Of a DNA stretch of 64,000 bases, positions 47,380 through 59,106 are shown piece after piece. The stretch's first letter is position 1. Every line of letters begins with the position of its first letter. The notes beneath the pieces were generated by a model, which had not been told where the DNA came from, did no database searches, and was given only the letters and a program-made list of their open reading frames with translations. The stretch comes from Gari tellinella. Taxonomy: Eukaryota; Mollusca; Bivalvia; Cardiida; Psammobiidae. The translations under genes were made by a program, and so were the position numbers. Location of the stretch: NCBI GenBank assembly GCA_922989275.2, contig OV277858.1, positions 372,001 to 436,000 on the forward strand. Direction: 5' to 3'.

Positions 47380-47566
47380 GCAAACAGTTTGGAACCTGGT
47401 CAGACACCGGATACCCCGGCGTCTGATCAGGCTCCAAACTGATTGCCACTCTGCAATTCTTGATAAATCATCTATTATTCCAATAACTCACCGTTTTCTA
47501 CATTTAGTTGCATTGTGTTTGCGTTTTGTTCCGTTTAAACGGGAAAGAATAAAGTCTTCTCCACTG
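47380..47566 (+). repeat. CAAACAGTTTG hairpin element, subfamily A, nested in DNA transposon
   Basis: The hairpin (47380-47447) has arms GCAAACAGTTTGGAACC and GGCTCCAAACTGATTGC with inner GTCTGATC. The tail runs to TTCTCCACTG at 47566. It is best matched by 32095-32266. Confidence 0.85.
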
Positions 47567-47809
47567 TAAATGTAGATCCAAAGCAAATAATGAAACAACA
47601 CCAAAAAATGATAAACAAACTAGCTTACATTAAAATTCAAATGTTTGGCCTGTCATCCATTTTTGTTTTTTTATTAAATTCCCGCTCAATTCCCGCAAAA
47701 ACTATGACGCTCCGCACACCGAAATAGAACCCCGTCATTGGCTGATAAACTTGAGTGAAAGGTTGAACGGTAACTGACTTTAAAAACCGGGCAACGGTAA
47801 TCAGTTATA

Positions 47810-47895
47810 GTTCATTTATTTGAAAATTATGGAACATAACCTGTTCGCTCCCTACGGTCGCTCCAGGTTATTTTCCGTAATTTTCACAAATGAAC
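47810..47895. repeat. 34-bp imperfect hairpin
   Basis: GTTCATTTATTTGAAAATTA... (47810-47843) pairs with 47864-47895 (CAGGTTATTTTCCGTAATTT...) around a 20-nt loop. Confidence 0.7.
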
Positions 47896-48167
47896 TACAA
47901 CGAATACTTATATACAACAAGTATATATATGCAAAGTAATTAACACTTTTCTCTCGTCATAAAATTCTTCATTTTCTTGTGAGAGTTAATAAGAAGCAAA
48001 TTAAAATACATAACTACTCATACTGTTACATATTACTAAAAGCACTGGCGATACATTGAAATGAAATTTAACCTAATTGCTTGAAGAGAATCTGCTAAAC
48101 ATCACAATCTTTCTTCTTATTTAGACAAAACTAACCGATAAAAACCACTGACTAAATCAATTCCGAG

Positions 48168-48236
48168 GGCTGAATGCGAAACTAGTGTAAGTGCATATAA
48201 AATAAGAAGCGTTTACACTAGTTTCGCGTTCAGTCC
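48168..48236. repeat. ~24-bp hairpin
   Basis: GGCTGAATGCGAAACTAGTG pairs with CACTAGTTTCGCGTTCAGTC with an AT-rich loop of ~25 nt. It lies within the DNA transposon. Confidence 0.7.
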
Positions 48237-49186
48237 GCGTTATATAGTCCTTGATTAAAACGAACTTAAATGTGTATACGAAAGTTATCTGTATCAGTAG
48301 TTTATCTTTATCATGCACATTTATGCTGTCATTCAAACATATTTGAAACTTAATGTGCCTTTTAACAGTTTTTTATAATAACAAATCTATAAAATCAATA
48401 AATTCAATATCTAAAATAAAGAAGCGATTGAAGTTTATATGAAAATAAAAAAATATATAAAAACGGCCATAATTTCAGTCATGGCACTATTAATGAATAC
48501 AATCGTAAAAGCGGAAAATGAAAAAAAACTAAGAGAAAAAAAACGAACAGACTAACTGTTAAGTTGACAAAATTGCCATCATAAGTAAGTGTACATCGCG
48601 GATAAAAGTAGTAATTCATTTGACCAACATTCTCTAAAATCAGCTTAATTATAAACATTCTCCAAAAAGTACCTAAAAAGGAAAAAATCGGGCGTGCGGG
48701 TCCCGAGGAAGTGCTTAAAATCGGCAGATATTGAATTTAAGCTTTAATGAGTTTTAATTTACAGTAAAGGCGTTTCAATAATGTCAGACTAGTCTACTGA
48801 ATTACTTATAAAAACGAAAGTAGAGCGATGACAATTTACAACTTCCAACTTCGAAAACTGTCCCGGGGTTGGCTCGAAAACGAAGACAGCTACGCTCATG
48901 ATCTAAAGGTGTGAGCTTTCTTGAAACCGGCGGTCACCTGATGCGCACATACTTTTTATTCAGAAATGTAATAAAATGTTGAAACTTACCACAATTGTAT
49001 TCGTTTCATCCAGAAAACATCACGTTTTGTCCGCCATCTTACTAACATTCTCTAAAGCGTCGCTTAAATATCAACATTCGCTACATTACGTTGCGCCCCC
49101 TGATGATCCACATTTAAAATTGTACCTAGATTTTATGAAGGAAAGCATTCATACTAGGTTGTACTTGTAGAAACAAAAAACTGAGG

Positions 49187-49595
49187 AACTTTCTGTATCA
49201 ATATTTTCGGAATTCTGGACATGGATTAGATTTTATTTCAATTCAACCTGTCGAACATATTACGTATGATAAAAATTCTACTAATAGTTTCAAATGTAAG
49301 GCTAGATTTATAACGGAATTAAAATGGTTAAAAATTTACAGACACCCTTTCCTTTAGGCTTGAATGATAATATATACCAATCTGGCAATATTTCAAAAGA
49401 ACCTTCAATTGATATATTTTCGATTTATTCTACACGCAACCGTAAATCTAGATCACTTGGTATTCGTATAAATGGAAATATTAAACGTAAATCACGTCAG
49501 TCGATTTCTATAACAGATTTGCATAATCTGCTGTTATATTCTGGTAAACATAAAATGCTTTCTCAGCTTTCTTCTTTGCCATTGTCGTCATTAAC
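49187..49595 (+). pseudogene. Penelope-like ORF, N-terminal remnant
   Basis: The frame reads through FRNSGHGLDF and then (49324-49595) SRSLGIRINGNIKRKSRQSI and HKMLSQLSSLPLSS. It is a basic region that precedes RT in related elements. A frame change near 49330 and the insertion at 49596 break it. Confidence 0.6.
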
Positions 49596-49859
49596 CCTTT
49601 CCCTTATGCGCGCATGTCAGCGCGTGTTTCATTATTACCTTATCAGCCCGTAAAAGCGCGACTTTATCTATTCCCTGATAAGCGCGGCTTTCCGCGGGTT
49701 ATCAATTACCTGATGAGAGCGGGTTAGAGCGAGTCCTCTATTTAGCGGCTAAAATCTCATTCTTCTACTGAAATTTTACTGTCCGTGTGTCTACACATTT
49801 ACAATGTGTTCAAATATTTTCCGAAATCCCAAATCTAATTATAGGGTTGCTACACAAAT

Positions 49860-50215
49860 ACTTTCATTAAACGAGGCTTAGGTCATCAGGCAGTGCCGAT
49901 CTACATGGCGTCTGATCAAAATTCAAACTGATTGCGTAGGAATTTACGTGAAAAATAATTCTAATAGATATCAAACAGTTGTGACGCCGAGTCACTCAAC
50001 ATTGTGATCGGGATCCAAACTGTCTGAATTTATACCAAAGGAATATTAAATTCATAAAATGCCATTCAGACTCCGAGTTACTAAGTATCTGAGCTATATC
50101 ATTGCTTTTATCCAGATCAGACTCCGAGTTACTGAGAATCTGAGCTGTATCAATGCTTAGATCCAGATCGGACCCCGAGTTACTCGGCGTATTGTCTGGA
50201 TCTTAGTTGTTTTGA
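49860..50215. repeat. Cluster of degenerate hairpin-family units
   Basis: CAAACAGTTGTGACGCCGAG...GATCCAAACTGTCTG (49974-50026) is a hairpin of subfamily A type. Three ~50-bp tandem units with ATCAGACTCCGAGTTACT follow at 50068, 50116 and 50168. They form part of the insert within the Penelope-like ORF. Confidence 0.6.
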
Positions 50216-50527
50216 AATGCTATTCTATTGTATTCTATTGTAGACAGCAGGTAAATCGTTACTCCATGCGGTATATATACTTACCATAGTAACATAAATC
50301 TAAGTAAAAATATATTGGAAATATATTGACTTGTATCGTTTTCACCCAATTGCATGCAACTTATTCAAACTTAAAATTGTATGAAAATTACACCGTTAAA
50401 AAGGACATTTAATTGTCTACAAACTTTACATTTACACTGTTATGATTTTGTGAAGCAAAAAAGCAGTTATAAGGGCTTGAAAATAGCAGGTACCATAAAT
50501 CTAAGTGTCAGTAATAAAAAGAGATCG

Positions 50528-50840
50528 TTATAGGTGAATATAGGAGATAAGTGTGAGGTTGGGCGCCCCTAAACCCAGGTTTAACCCCCCAGTGGTTGTT
50601 AATAGTTAATTAATTTATAATTGATTATTGATTGCTACTGACCGTACCAAGGCGGGCTCCTTTGTTCACTTAGCTTTATGTTTGTCTTGCGTGTTGTTTT
50701 CTATTTGGTGTGTGGATGAGGGAGTGGTGTTGCGTGTGTGTGTGTGTTTGTTATGGTATGGCTGTGTGTGTGTTCTGCTTCAGAGATGGGTGTATTGTTT
50801 GTGTTGCGTTTCCTGCTTGAGTCTTCTTTCGTATTTATAT
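50528..50840 (+). repeat. Second copy of the Penelope-like terminal block
   Basis: It is about 85-90% similar by eye to 53415-53770 and in direct orientation. It joins straight to RT-coding sequence at 50841. Confidence 0.85.
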
Positions 50841-53072
50841 ATTGACGACAAGGCTGATGGAATAATATTTCGCACATATCCTCTGTATTATACTGCAAGT
50901 TTAATACAAGGTTATACTCAGCGTGTTCTCAGACCTCATATTGATTCTTTAAACGATCACAAAAGATATTTCATTAAGGTCCCTTGTATTAATAAAGGTA
51001 TTGATTTCATAGATTTACAAAGTATTCTCCGAAACAAAAATGTGATGAATGCTATTCCAAATTATTTCAAAAATCTTGAACCACCTATTATTTGCTATAA
51101 GTATAATAAATATGTTAGAGGGTTAATTTTTAACTACAATAAATTGTTTCTGATCTTAAAATTCTCGAAAACACACCAGATACATGTGACTGTACCTCTT
51201 CTAAATTCTGATACGCTCCAGTAGGTCATATAATAACAGGCAATTTTGATATCATTAAAGATAAACGCATCAGAGCGCTTTTGAGTATTGGACCTACATT
51301 TAGATTACCTGCCCTGATTGAGTTCGATACTTGCCGCAATCATATTTCGGAACCTTTGAATAATTATAGTACCAACTGGTTCCGTAGAGAACATGCTGAT
51401 AATGACGCTCTTTCAAATATGGAAATAATTAATTTTTGATATTATCGATACCCGGATTTCGTTCTATTTATCCAATAACCATCTTTTACCACCTAAACCT
51501 AAATTTAACAATCGTCACTTAAAGAAGGGCATACAAGACTTTAATTCCAAGTATGTACTCGTTCCTGCAGACAAAGCATCCAATAATGTGATAATTGTAT
51601 GACGAGTACATTATGTTGAAGCTTTCAACCAGGAACTTGTGAATACCAATTCCTATACATCAACCAATTTTACGGAGAGTAATGTAGTATCTGATCATCT
51701 TGATACATGTGAACAATTAAAAGCTGATGTCAATATTACATGTCACAAACTTCCTACAATGTACTGGATACCAAAACTCCATAAAACACCATATAAGTCT
51801 CGTTTTATTGCTAATTCAAGTGCATGTACTACTACTAAGCTTTCCAAACTTTAGACATCGTCTTTAATTAAAATCAAATAACATGTTCAAAGGTATTGTG
51901 CAAAGACTTACGAAAATTCTGGGCTTAATCTGTTTTGGTCTATCAAAAACTCGAATGAAATTTTGACTGAACTTGAACATAGAAAAAACCAAGCTTGCAA
52001 TATAAGTACGTATGACTTTTCAACACTATATACTACCTTACCTCATAATTTAATAAAAAGCTAAACTCATACAACTTATTGGAAAGACTTTTGCCAGAGA
52101 AAGGAAACTATTTCTGGCGTTTAATACTGATCGTGCATTTTTTACAAATGACACGGTTAAGCATTACACTATGTGGACTTGCACCGATGTCTGTAAATCA
52201 CTATCATTTCTTCTGGAAAATATTTATGTACGTTTTGGGAGTACCATATACCGCCTAGCGATTTGTATCCCTATGGGTAAAAACTGCGCGCCCCTTGTCG
52301 CAGACCTATTTTGTACTGTTATGAGAGGGACTGTATGCTAAGTTTAAAACCAGATACACAGGCAGATATGATCGAAGCCTTTAAAAATACATCGCGCTAT
52401 CTAGATGATATTTTTAATATAGACAACCCATTTTTTGATACGTTGTTTCCTTTTATTTACCCAAAAGAACTACGCCTTAATAAAACAAACGAGTCAACTT
52501 TGTCGGCACCATTTTTGGATTTGGATCCTTTTATAAATAACGGAATTGTTTCTTCTACGATTTACGATAAACGAGATGATTTTGATTTTAGTATTGCAAA
52601 TTCTCCTCATCTAGATGGCGGCGTTTCCCGTTCTAAATCTTACGGGGTTTATATTGCACAACTGATTCGTTTTGCTAGGGCCTGTACCTCTGTTGAGGAC
52701 TTCCACATTCGTAATAAAACTATTACTGAAAAGCTTCTTAAACAGGGGTACAGATTTCATAAACTTCGTAAAACATCTTCTAAATTCTTTTATAGAAATC
52801 TTCCCCTCATGAACAAGTATAAATGTAACTTACAGTCTTTTCTACGGCAAGGTATTTCACACCCGGAGTTTTATGGTGATGCGATTTACAGACTTCGTAA
52901 GATTATTGGACATGTGCATTTTCAAAACCTGTTTGTGAAACGTATTAGATTTTTCCTAAATAAAGATTATGATCCAACTATATTGCTACGCACTTCACGT
53001 TTGGTTATCGATCAATCTACAATTGATAACCATGCTTTCCTCTTTGATTGTGCGACGACAGACAGGGCTTAG
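50841..53072 (+). pseudogene. Penelope-like reverse transcriptase, multiply frameshifted
   Basis: Segments in changing frames give an ordered protein: YFIKVPCINKGIDFIDL (from about 50968); KYVLVPADKASNN with a stop after it (about 51551-51602); YWIPKLHKTPYKSRFIA (about 51760-51815); the palm motif STYDFSTLYTTLPHN (about 52002-52050); PMGKNCAPLVADLF (about 52272-52313) before a frameshift; then an intact 253-codon frame from 52311 with the active site RYLDDIFN (about 52398-52420) to the C-terminus. The YWIPKLHK..P, DFSTLYT and MG..CAP motifs fit Penelope-type RTs. At least five lesions make it inactive. Confidence 0.8.
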
Positions 53073-53414
53073 CACTACATGATGATGTATCTCTAAAGCC
53101 GTCCTTAACCGGGAGAGTTATGTCGGATTTTCGTGCTTTGTTTTTTCTCTCCCTCTCTGTCGTACCCTGAACCCATCCATGTCTTACAGTTACTCGTGAC
53201 TACAGACTAGTTGCTTGAGTACAATTTGACCGTTGCAATAGTGGGTTATTTTTAGCACGGGCTTGAATGTTTAATTCCTTCCCGTGTTACTAATAATCTT
53301 GTCATAGAATCTTTGTTAGATGTTTTACATGTATTTACTTACTGTGTTGGCGGTCTTTTTTATTGTAAGGTTGTGGAACAGGGTTTATATTTTATGTACA
53401 CTGTTCGTCTTTAT

Positions 53415-53770
53415 AAGTGAATATAGAAGATAAGAGTGAGGTTGGGCGCCACTAAACCCAGGTATAACCCCCCAGTGGCTGTTAATGATTAATTTATAAT
53501 TAATTATTGATTGCTACTGACCGTACCAAATCGGGCTACTATGTTGACTTTTCTTTATGTTTGTCTTGCGTGTTTTTTCTATTTAGTGTGTGGATGAAGA
53601 AATGGTATTGCGTGCGTGTGTGTGTGTGTGTTATGTTAGTGTGTGGATAAGGAAATGGCATTGCGTGCGTGTGTGTGTGTTATGGTATGACTGTGTGTAT
53701 GTGTGTGTTCTGCTTGAGAGGTGGGTGTATTGTTCGTGTTACGTTTCCTGCTTGAGTCTTTTTCGTATGT
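53415..53770 (+). repeat. Penelope-like 3' terminal repeat with GT microsatellite
   Basis: This block carries GAGGTTGGGCGCCACTAAAC, TAACCCCCCAGTGGCTGTTA, GACCGTACCAA, GT tracts, and the end CTGCTTGAGTCTTTTTCGTA. The same order occurs at 50528-50840 and, inverted, at 13638-13985 and 11690-11996. Confidence 0.85.
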
Positions 53771-54119
53771 ATTCAGTTATATCTAATGAGATTTGTAGCC
53801 TCAAGCCGGTTCACACTGTTTTTCTTTGATTTGATCTATATTTAATTAGATTTTGACCCAACTTAAACCAAATTCAAACCTGACCTAGATATCAACCAGG
53901 CAAACATTCTCAGCAAGTTTAAAAAAAATCCAATAAGATATGTAGCATCAAGAGTATTAACATTTGACTTATTGACCTAGTGTTTGACCTAACATAGCCC
54001 ATATTCATGACCTTGATATCAAACGTTTTGGCCATGATGCATTAACACATTCAACCCTAGCGACAAGTATACTCTTCATTTACAAACTGTGTACCTGTGA
54101 GGATTACTTTTGTCCTATG

Positions 54120-54171
54120 CAAACAATGTAGACCCTTAAGGAGCCCTCAGATAGGGGTCTACACTGTTTGT
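54120..54171. repeat. CAAACAATGTAGACC hairpin, subfamily B
   Basis: GCAAACAATGTAGACCC pairs with GGGGTCTACACTGTTTG around GGAGCCCTC. It is the right-arm partner of 39562-39613. Confidence 0.8.
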
Positions 54172-54186
54172 CAGTTTGACATATAT

Positions 54187-55932
54187 GATTAAAGTCCTCC
54201 CTAAATAGACAATAATGGTCTAGACATATTTTGAAATTGGAATTGTCCATCAAAAGTTTTATGGGCGAATGAGTTAAAATTCATGATTTGACCTAGTGAC
54301 CTGGTTTTTGACCTAACATGGCTCACATTCACACTTGACTTAGATATCAATGAGGCAAGCATTTTGACTAAGTCTTATGGAGATCTAATTAAATGTGTAG
54401 CCTTTAGTGTGTATGATATGACCTAGTGACCTAGTTTTTGACTCAACATGATTACATTCAAATTTTACCAAAATGACATGAAGAAAAACATTGTCAATAA
54501 GTTTTTATGAAGATTGGATGAATGTGTAGCCGTTAGAGTGTTCACAACCCAATAAACAGACAGACAGACAGACAATGGATATCCATTGATCCTGATACCA
54601 ATAGCTCATCATGACACTCTTTATAAATAGATAGAGAGAGAAAGAGAGAGAGAGAGAAAGGCACTCTAAGATGTATTCTCACACATTAACTTTGACATTC
54701 CTATCAGAGATAATGTAGGGAATATGCTCCAGACACATATGGTGAACTGACTGTTTGATTAGTTTTTGACATTACAACTTGCTTTGGGGGCATAAAACAT
54801 GTAGCAAGCAAAATCTTAATTCCAGCTGGGGTAGAGGAGTAAATAATACCTCTGTTTGAACTCAAATGTGACAGCTGCTTTGTCTGGGTACTGTATATTG
54901 AATTCATGAACAGCAAGGAAAAAGACAAGATTTGAACATCCACTATCAGAGCAACGTCTCTAGCAGTCGGATGGGTTTCTCTCCTGGAAATAAACAATAA
55001 GACACTATTTTCCACAAAACCAATTCCTTTCAATGAAACTTGGACCATTATTTCAACTGCACCGATAGTTTGTGAATATTTTCTGCTAGCATAAATATAG
55101 TCAACTGAAAACATCCGAATGTTGGGTAATTTAACAGAAACAACAAATTATTATGAATTATGCGGGCAGGAAGGTGATATTTCAGCCGTGTCTAACTGTT
55201 ATAGCAGTCTGATGCAGGGCAAAAGTGGTGCAGATGGCAAAGGCATCTTCTGCACTGTATTTTTTGCCCGGCATTAAGCATACATATTGCTAAAAAACAC
55301 GGTGTCTCTTTTGGTGGTCGCTTAGCCTGGTTCTAATTGCATTTCTCCTTTTTTTGTTTTTAGTGCTGTGCTTTTTTAACAGCCTCTTACAGTCTTACAG
55401 TGATGTACATATAACTTCTGTTTTTTGTTTTGTAAGTGTTTTGTTCTCTTGAACACACCAATATAAGATCTGTAAATATACTTTGCAAACAGTGCAGAGT
55501 CTGATATTGAAAGGAAACGGAATGATGATAGAATGAAAGAAAGAGGTAACACTATATGCCCCACCCATCACTACAGTCTAGTTAAATATTTCCTGATACG
55601 GTAGGGGCTACATGTACATTGGCCAGGAGGTAGTAGTCCAAGTTAAAATAACTCAGCTTTGGTAAGTAGTGTACTACACAAGGATTACGTAGACCATTAT
55701 ATATACAATAAGGATAAAGCCACCTAAAGGTAGTAGACCCATTCATTTTCTACAATTGTATGTAGACCACTGTATATATTTATGTATAATGAACATTCCA
55801 ATTAATTTTACTACAGATATTTCCTCAACTTATAAGTTGCTGCACTTTTAAGTAGAATTGGAGCTCAGTAGTCACAACAAACAAGCTGAAAGGATTACTG
55901 AAAATGTCAATCATCCATTGCAAACTGTAATA
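54187..55932. other. Non-genic DNA with GACCTAGTGACCTAGTTTTT-type units and microsatellites
   Basis: Diverged units containing TGACCTAGTGACCT(A/G)GTTTTTGAC occur near 54290 and 54418. A (GACA)n tract lies at 54557-54576 and a (GA)n tract at 54631-54658. No gene is supported. Confidence 0.65.
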
Positions 55933-57131
55933 AACAAGAGCCCCATGGGGCATATTTCGCTCACCCGAGAATAGCTGAAAAAATGGAGATAATGATTTAT
56001 GTCCAGGACTGACCTAGATATGCAACAGACCGAAACCATTTGAACAAAATATGTAAAGGATATTTAAAAGTGTCACCATACCGAATATAAAAAGCTCTGG
56101 CCATATTAGTGTCAGAGAAGAAGACGTTTGAAATGTTCTCTATATAATTTGAACAAACTTGATAGAGGACCTGCAGGCAATGCTATGTGCCAAATATCTA
56201 AGCGCTGGCCCTTGTAGTTTCAGACAAGAAGATGTTTTAAGTTTTCATTGAAAAAAAATCTATTTATAGCTCCTGTGACCTAGTTATGCAACCAACCAGA
56301 ACCATTTGAACAATTTTGGTAAAGGACATCTAGAAGTGTGACCATACCAACTATCAAAGCTCTGGCCATATAAGTTTCAGAGAAGAAGATGTTTGAAAAT
56401 TTCACTATATAACTCTATGTAAAACGGTGACAACCGGGGTATGGCCAATTTTGACCCCATGGTCCTTATTTGAACAAACCTGATAGAGGACCTGTAGTCA
56501 ATGCTATGTGCCAAATATCTAAGCTCTGACCCTTGTAGTTACAGACAAGAAGATGTTTTAAGTTTTCATTGAAAAAAATCTATTTTTAGCTCCTGTGACC
56601 TAGTTATGCAATCGACTGGAACCATTTGAACAATTTTGGTACAGGACATCTAGAAGTGTCATCATGTCAAATATCGAAGCTCTGGCCATATTAGTTTTAG
56701 AGTAAAAAACATTTGAAAATTTCACTAAATAACTCTATGTAAAACTGTGACCCCCGGGGCGGGGTCAATTTTGACCCCAGGAGTATAATTTGAACAAACT
56801 TTATAGAGGACCTGTAGATGATGCTATGTGCCAACTATCTAAGCTCTGGCCTTTGCAGAGTTTATACAAGAATATTTGTTAATATTTCCTTATGTTTTCA
56901 CTTTGGCTTCCATGGCAACCAGAGTTCTGCCAGAGTTCTGCATTGTTTTTAATTCTTTGAATAAATTTGAAAGAGCTTGACCCAAGGAACATTTCTGTAA
57001 AGTTTGGTTGAATTCTGCCAAGCAGTATAGGAGGAGATTGCATTTTAAGCAATTGTTAACGACGACGGACGACGCACAACGCACGACGACGGAAGCCGGA
57101 CACATGGCCATCCCAATAGCTCAGGTTAGCT
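55933..57131. repeat. Interspersed repeat with internal ~320-bp tandem units
   Basis: It begins AACAAGAGCCCCATGGGGCA and ends after a CGACGACGGACGACGCACAA-type stretch at CAATAGCTCAGG. Inside, units opening GAACAAAC(T/C)TGATAGAGGACC start near 56152, 56472 and 56791. A second, shorter copy lies at 59107-59848. Confidence 0.8.
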
Positions 57132-57667
57132 AAAAACAAGCCAGGAGGAAAATTGAAAATGTCAATCGTCAAATGCCTATTGCAAGATCAAGAACTATTT
57201 GGAAACATTATTCCCCTGCTGTGACCATGACTTCTAAATGACCTTGAAATAACCGAAGCTCAAGGCCTTCCAGAGTGGAGTACACATGTGAAATATAAAA
57301 TATATGCTACATGTTACTCCAAAGCTATGACCAATGTTAATTTTGGCCTATTTGACCACTAAATGACCTTGACCTTTGTCTGACATGACTCAGACTGTAC
57401 TGAACACTCAAGTGATTCTAAAATTGAATACACATGGCAAATATGAAAACGTTGTCATACAGACTTTTAAAGTTGTGGCCAATGTTTAATGTTGCCTCTT
57501 TGACCTCTAAATGACAGAACTTTGTCAAACATCATGGTTTCATAGTGCGACCAGGCTTTTTTCATACCTCCATGACTAAAAATAAAATATTCAAAACGAG
57601 AAACCGCCAATGTCGGTATGGCCGGATTGTCTGCACTTTTGCTTTGTACATATATATATATAATATA

Positions 57668-58135
57668 GTTACCCATGGCATGTGATGATGACCTCACTAC
57701 AACTGTACATGCCAAATTTGGTTGCTGCATGACTTAACTTTGACTAAAACTGACACTAACAAAAAGGTAAACCAAGACGCAAACGAAAAGGTTAACCAAT
57801 AATTATCTAAGTCATTGGACCTTGAAATCTAGGTCACAGTGACCTAGTTACCCATGGCATGTAATAATGACCTCACCACAACTGTATATGCCAAATTTAG
57901 TTGCTGTAGGACTTAAACGTAGACTAAAACTGACACTAACAAAAAGGTAAACCAAGACACAAACGAAAAGGTTAACCAAGAATTCTCTAAGTCATTGGAC
58001 CGTAAAATCTAGGTCACAGTGACATTGTTACCCACAGCATGTGATGATGACCTCACTATAACTGTACATGCCAAATTTGGTTGCTGTAGGACTTAAGCTT
58101 TGGCTAAAACTGACGCTAACAAAAAGGTCAACCAA
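57668..58135. repeat. Tandem repeat, ~180-bp unit, 2.6 copies
   Basis: Units start at 57668, 57847 and 58027 with GTTACCCA(T/C)(G/A)GCATGT and contain TGCCAAATTTGGTTGCTG and AACAAAAAGGTAAACCAAG. Adjacent units are highly similar. Confidence 0.9.
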
Positions 58136-58147
58136 AGTGAGTACGGA

Positions 58148-58203
58148 GGGACAGACAGACGGAAGGACGGACGGACGGACATACAGACAGACGGACGGAC
58201 GGC
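58148..58203. repeat. (GGAC/GACA)n microsatellite
   Basis: GGACAGACAGACGGAAGGAC-type repeats directly follow the 180-bp tandem array. Confidence 0.9.
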
Positions 58204-59106
58204 ATTCGCCAATCTATAGACCGCATTTTCAATCCGGCCAAAAATTCAACAACTGAGAACAGGTATGGGCATTTCTTAACTTTCAAGACAATAAATAAAC
58301 TGAATCAACCTAGATATGTTTCTCTTAAAACCACGTGAGCCTACAAACCAGCTTAGTAAACAACTTAAACAAGCATTGCTGTTTTTTTCTGTGTCCAGCT
58401 AGTTAAAGGTTGATGGCATTTCATTCCTCATTCTAGTACAGTAGAACTACAAAACCAGCTCAAAGATTACCCCATTTGAAATATAAAAGTGCATAGAATG
58501 AAATTCCTATGGCGATAAAAGGGCTATGTGATCAAAAGCTATTGTCTTTGATGTCTGGGTTACAAAGACACTTTGAATTTTTTTTAAAAGCCTACTTATT
58601 AAAATTTAAACAAACGTGTAATGAAAGCTGTATCTTATTTTTCTCCAAGTGAGCTTCTCAACTCCATATATACCAAATGAGCTTTTACTAATTCATACCT
58701 TATTCAAGCCCCTGTCTCTTTCTGGTTTGATGGCTATCATCAGAACAATTGTCACCGAGATCAACTGAAATAGGGAGATAATTACCGTACAAAAGATACA
58801 AATAAAAACTGCAAACACAGGTGCAAAAATCCAGATAGTGTTATTATATACATCAAAAAGCAGCGTAATATTAAATTATGTGGATTCTGTTTTTAAGATA
58901 GTTGTAAAGACTGATTCAAGACCTACATGCTTACTGTTAATTACATGTACGTTAGCTTCACTGTACTTCACATTCGGGCTAAAACACCTAATCCTAAAAT
59001 CAGCTGTTCTTGTATAGAGTAGTGGGTAGGTAAGATCTACGATATTTTGAAATTGGGAATATGTGAGACAAATGCGATAAATATCAAGTGTAATTATCAT
59101 GAAAAA

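Larger units (their letters stand above)
45792..49102. mobile_element. 3.3-kb DNA transposon with ~500-bp TIRs and 5-bp target duplication
   Basis: TIRs start CAGGGGGCGCAACGTAATGT and run ~498 bp (45792-46290 and 48611-49102). ATGAT is present on both sides (45787-45791, 49103-49107). The homologous left arm of the big inverted repeat has a single uninterrupted copy of this site (ATCAT at 39844-39848), confirming the duplication. No transposase is seen. The element holds a zinc-finger exon, tandem repeats (about 46480-46830), a hairpin element and two further palindromes. Superfamily not assigned. Confidence 0.93.
49163..53770 (+). mobile_element. Penelope-like retroelement, degraded, with a nested 3'-end copy
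   Basis: The limits come from comparison with the left arm of the big inverted repeat, which is continuous across this site (about 39791). From 5' to 3': N-terminal ORF remains (49187-49595); an inserted stretch (49596-50840) that ends in another copy of the element's own 3' end; the rest of the RT ORF (50841-53072); and the 3' terminal region (53415-53770). Direct copies of the ~310-350-bp terminal block (50528-50840 and 53415-53770) resemble the pseudo-LTR arrangement of Penelope elements. No GIY-YIG domain was found after the RT, so the family assignment is tentative. Confidence 0.8.
43100..54186 (-). repeat. Right arm of the large inverted repeat, with two insertions
   Basis: The right arm pairs with 39545-42480 but is interrupted by a 3.3-kb DNA transposon at 45792-49102 (plus target duplication) and by a Penelope-like element at 49163-53770. 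Removing these leaves about 3.16 kb, close to the 2.94 kb of the left arm. Confidence 0.9.

Noticed and set aside
48976..49170. 64-codon frame over the right TIR end
   Set aside because: It crosses the transposon boundary and target duplication, so it is not a real coding unit.
57467..57730. 87-codon minus-strand frame
   Set aside because: It overlaps diverged tandem repeats and an AT microsatellite; no motif.
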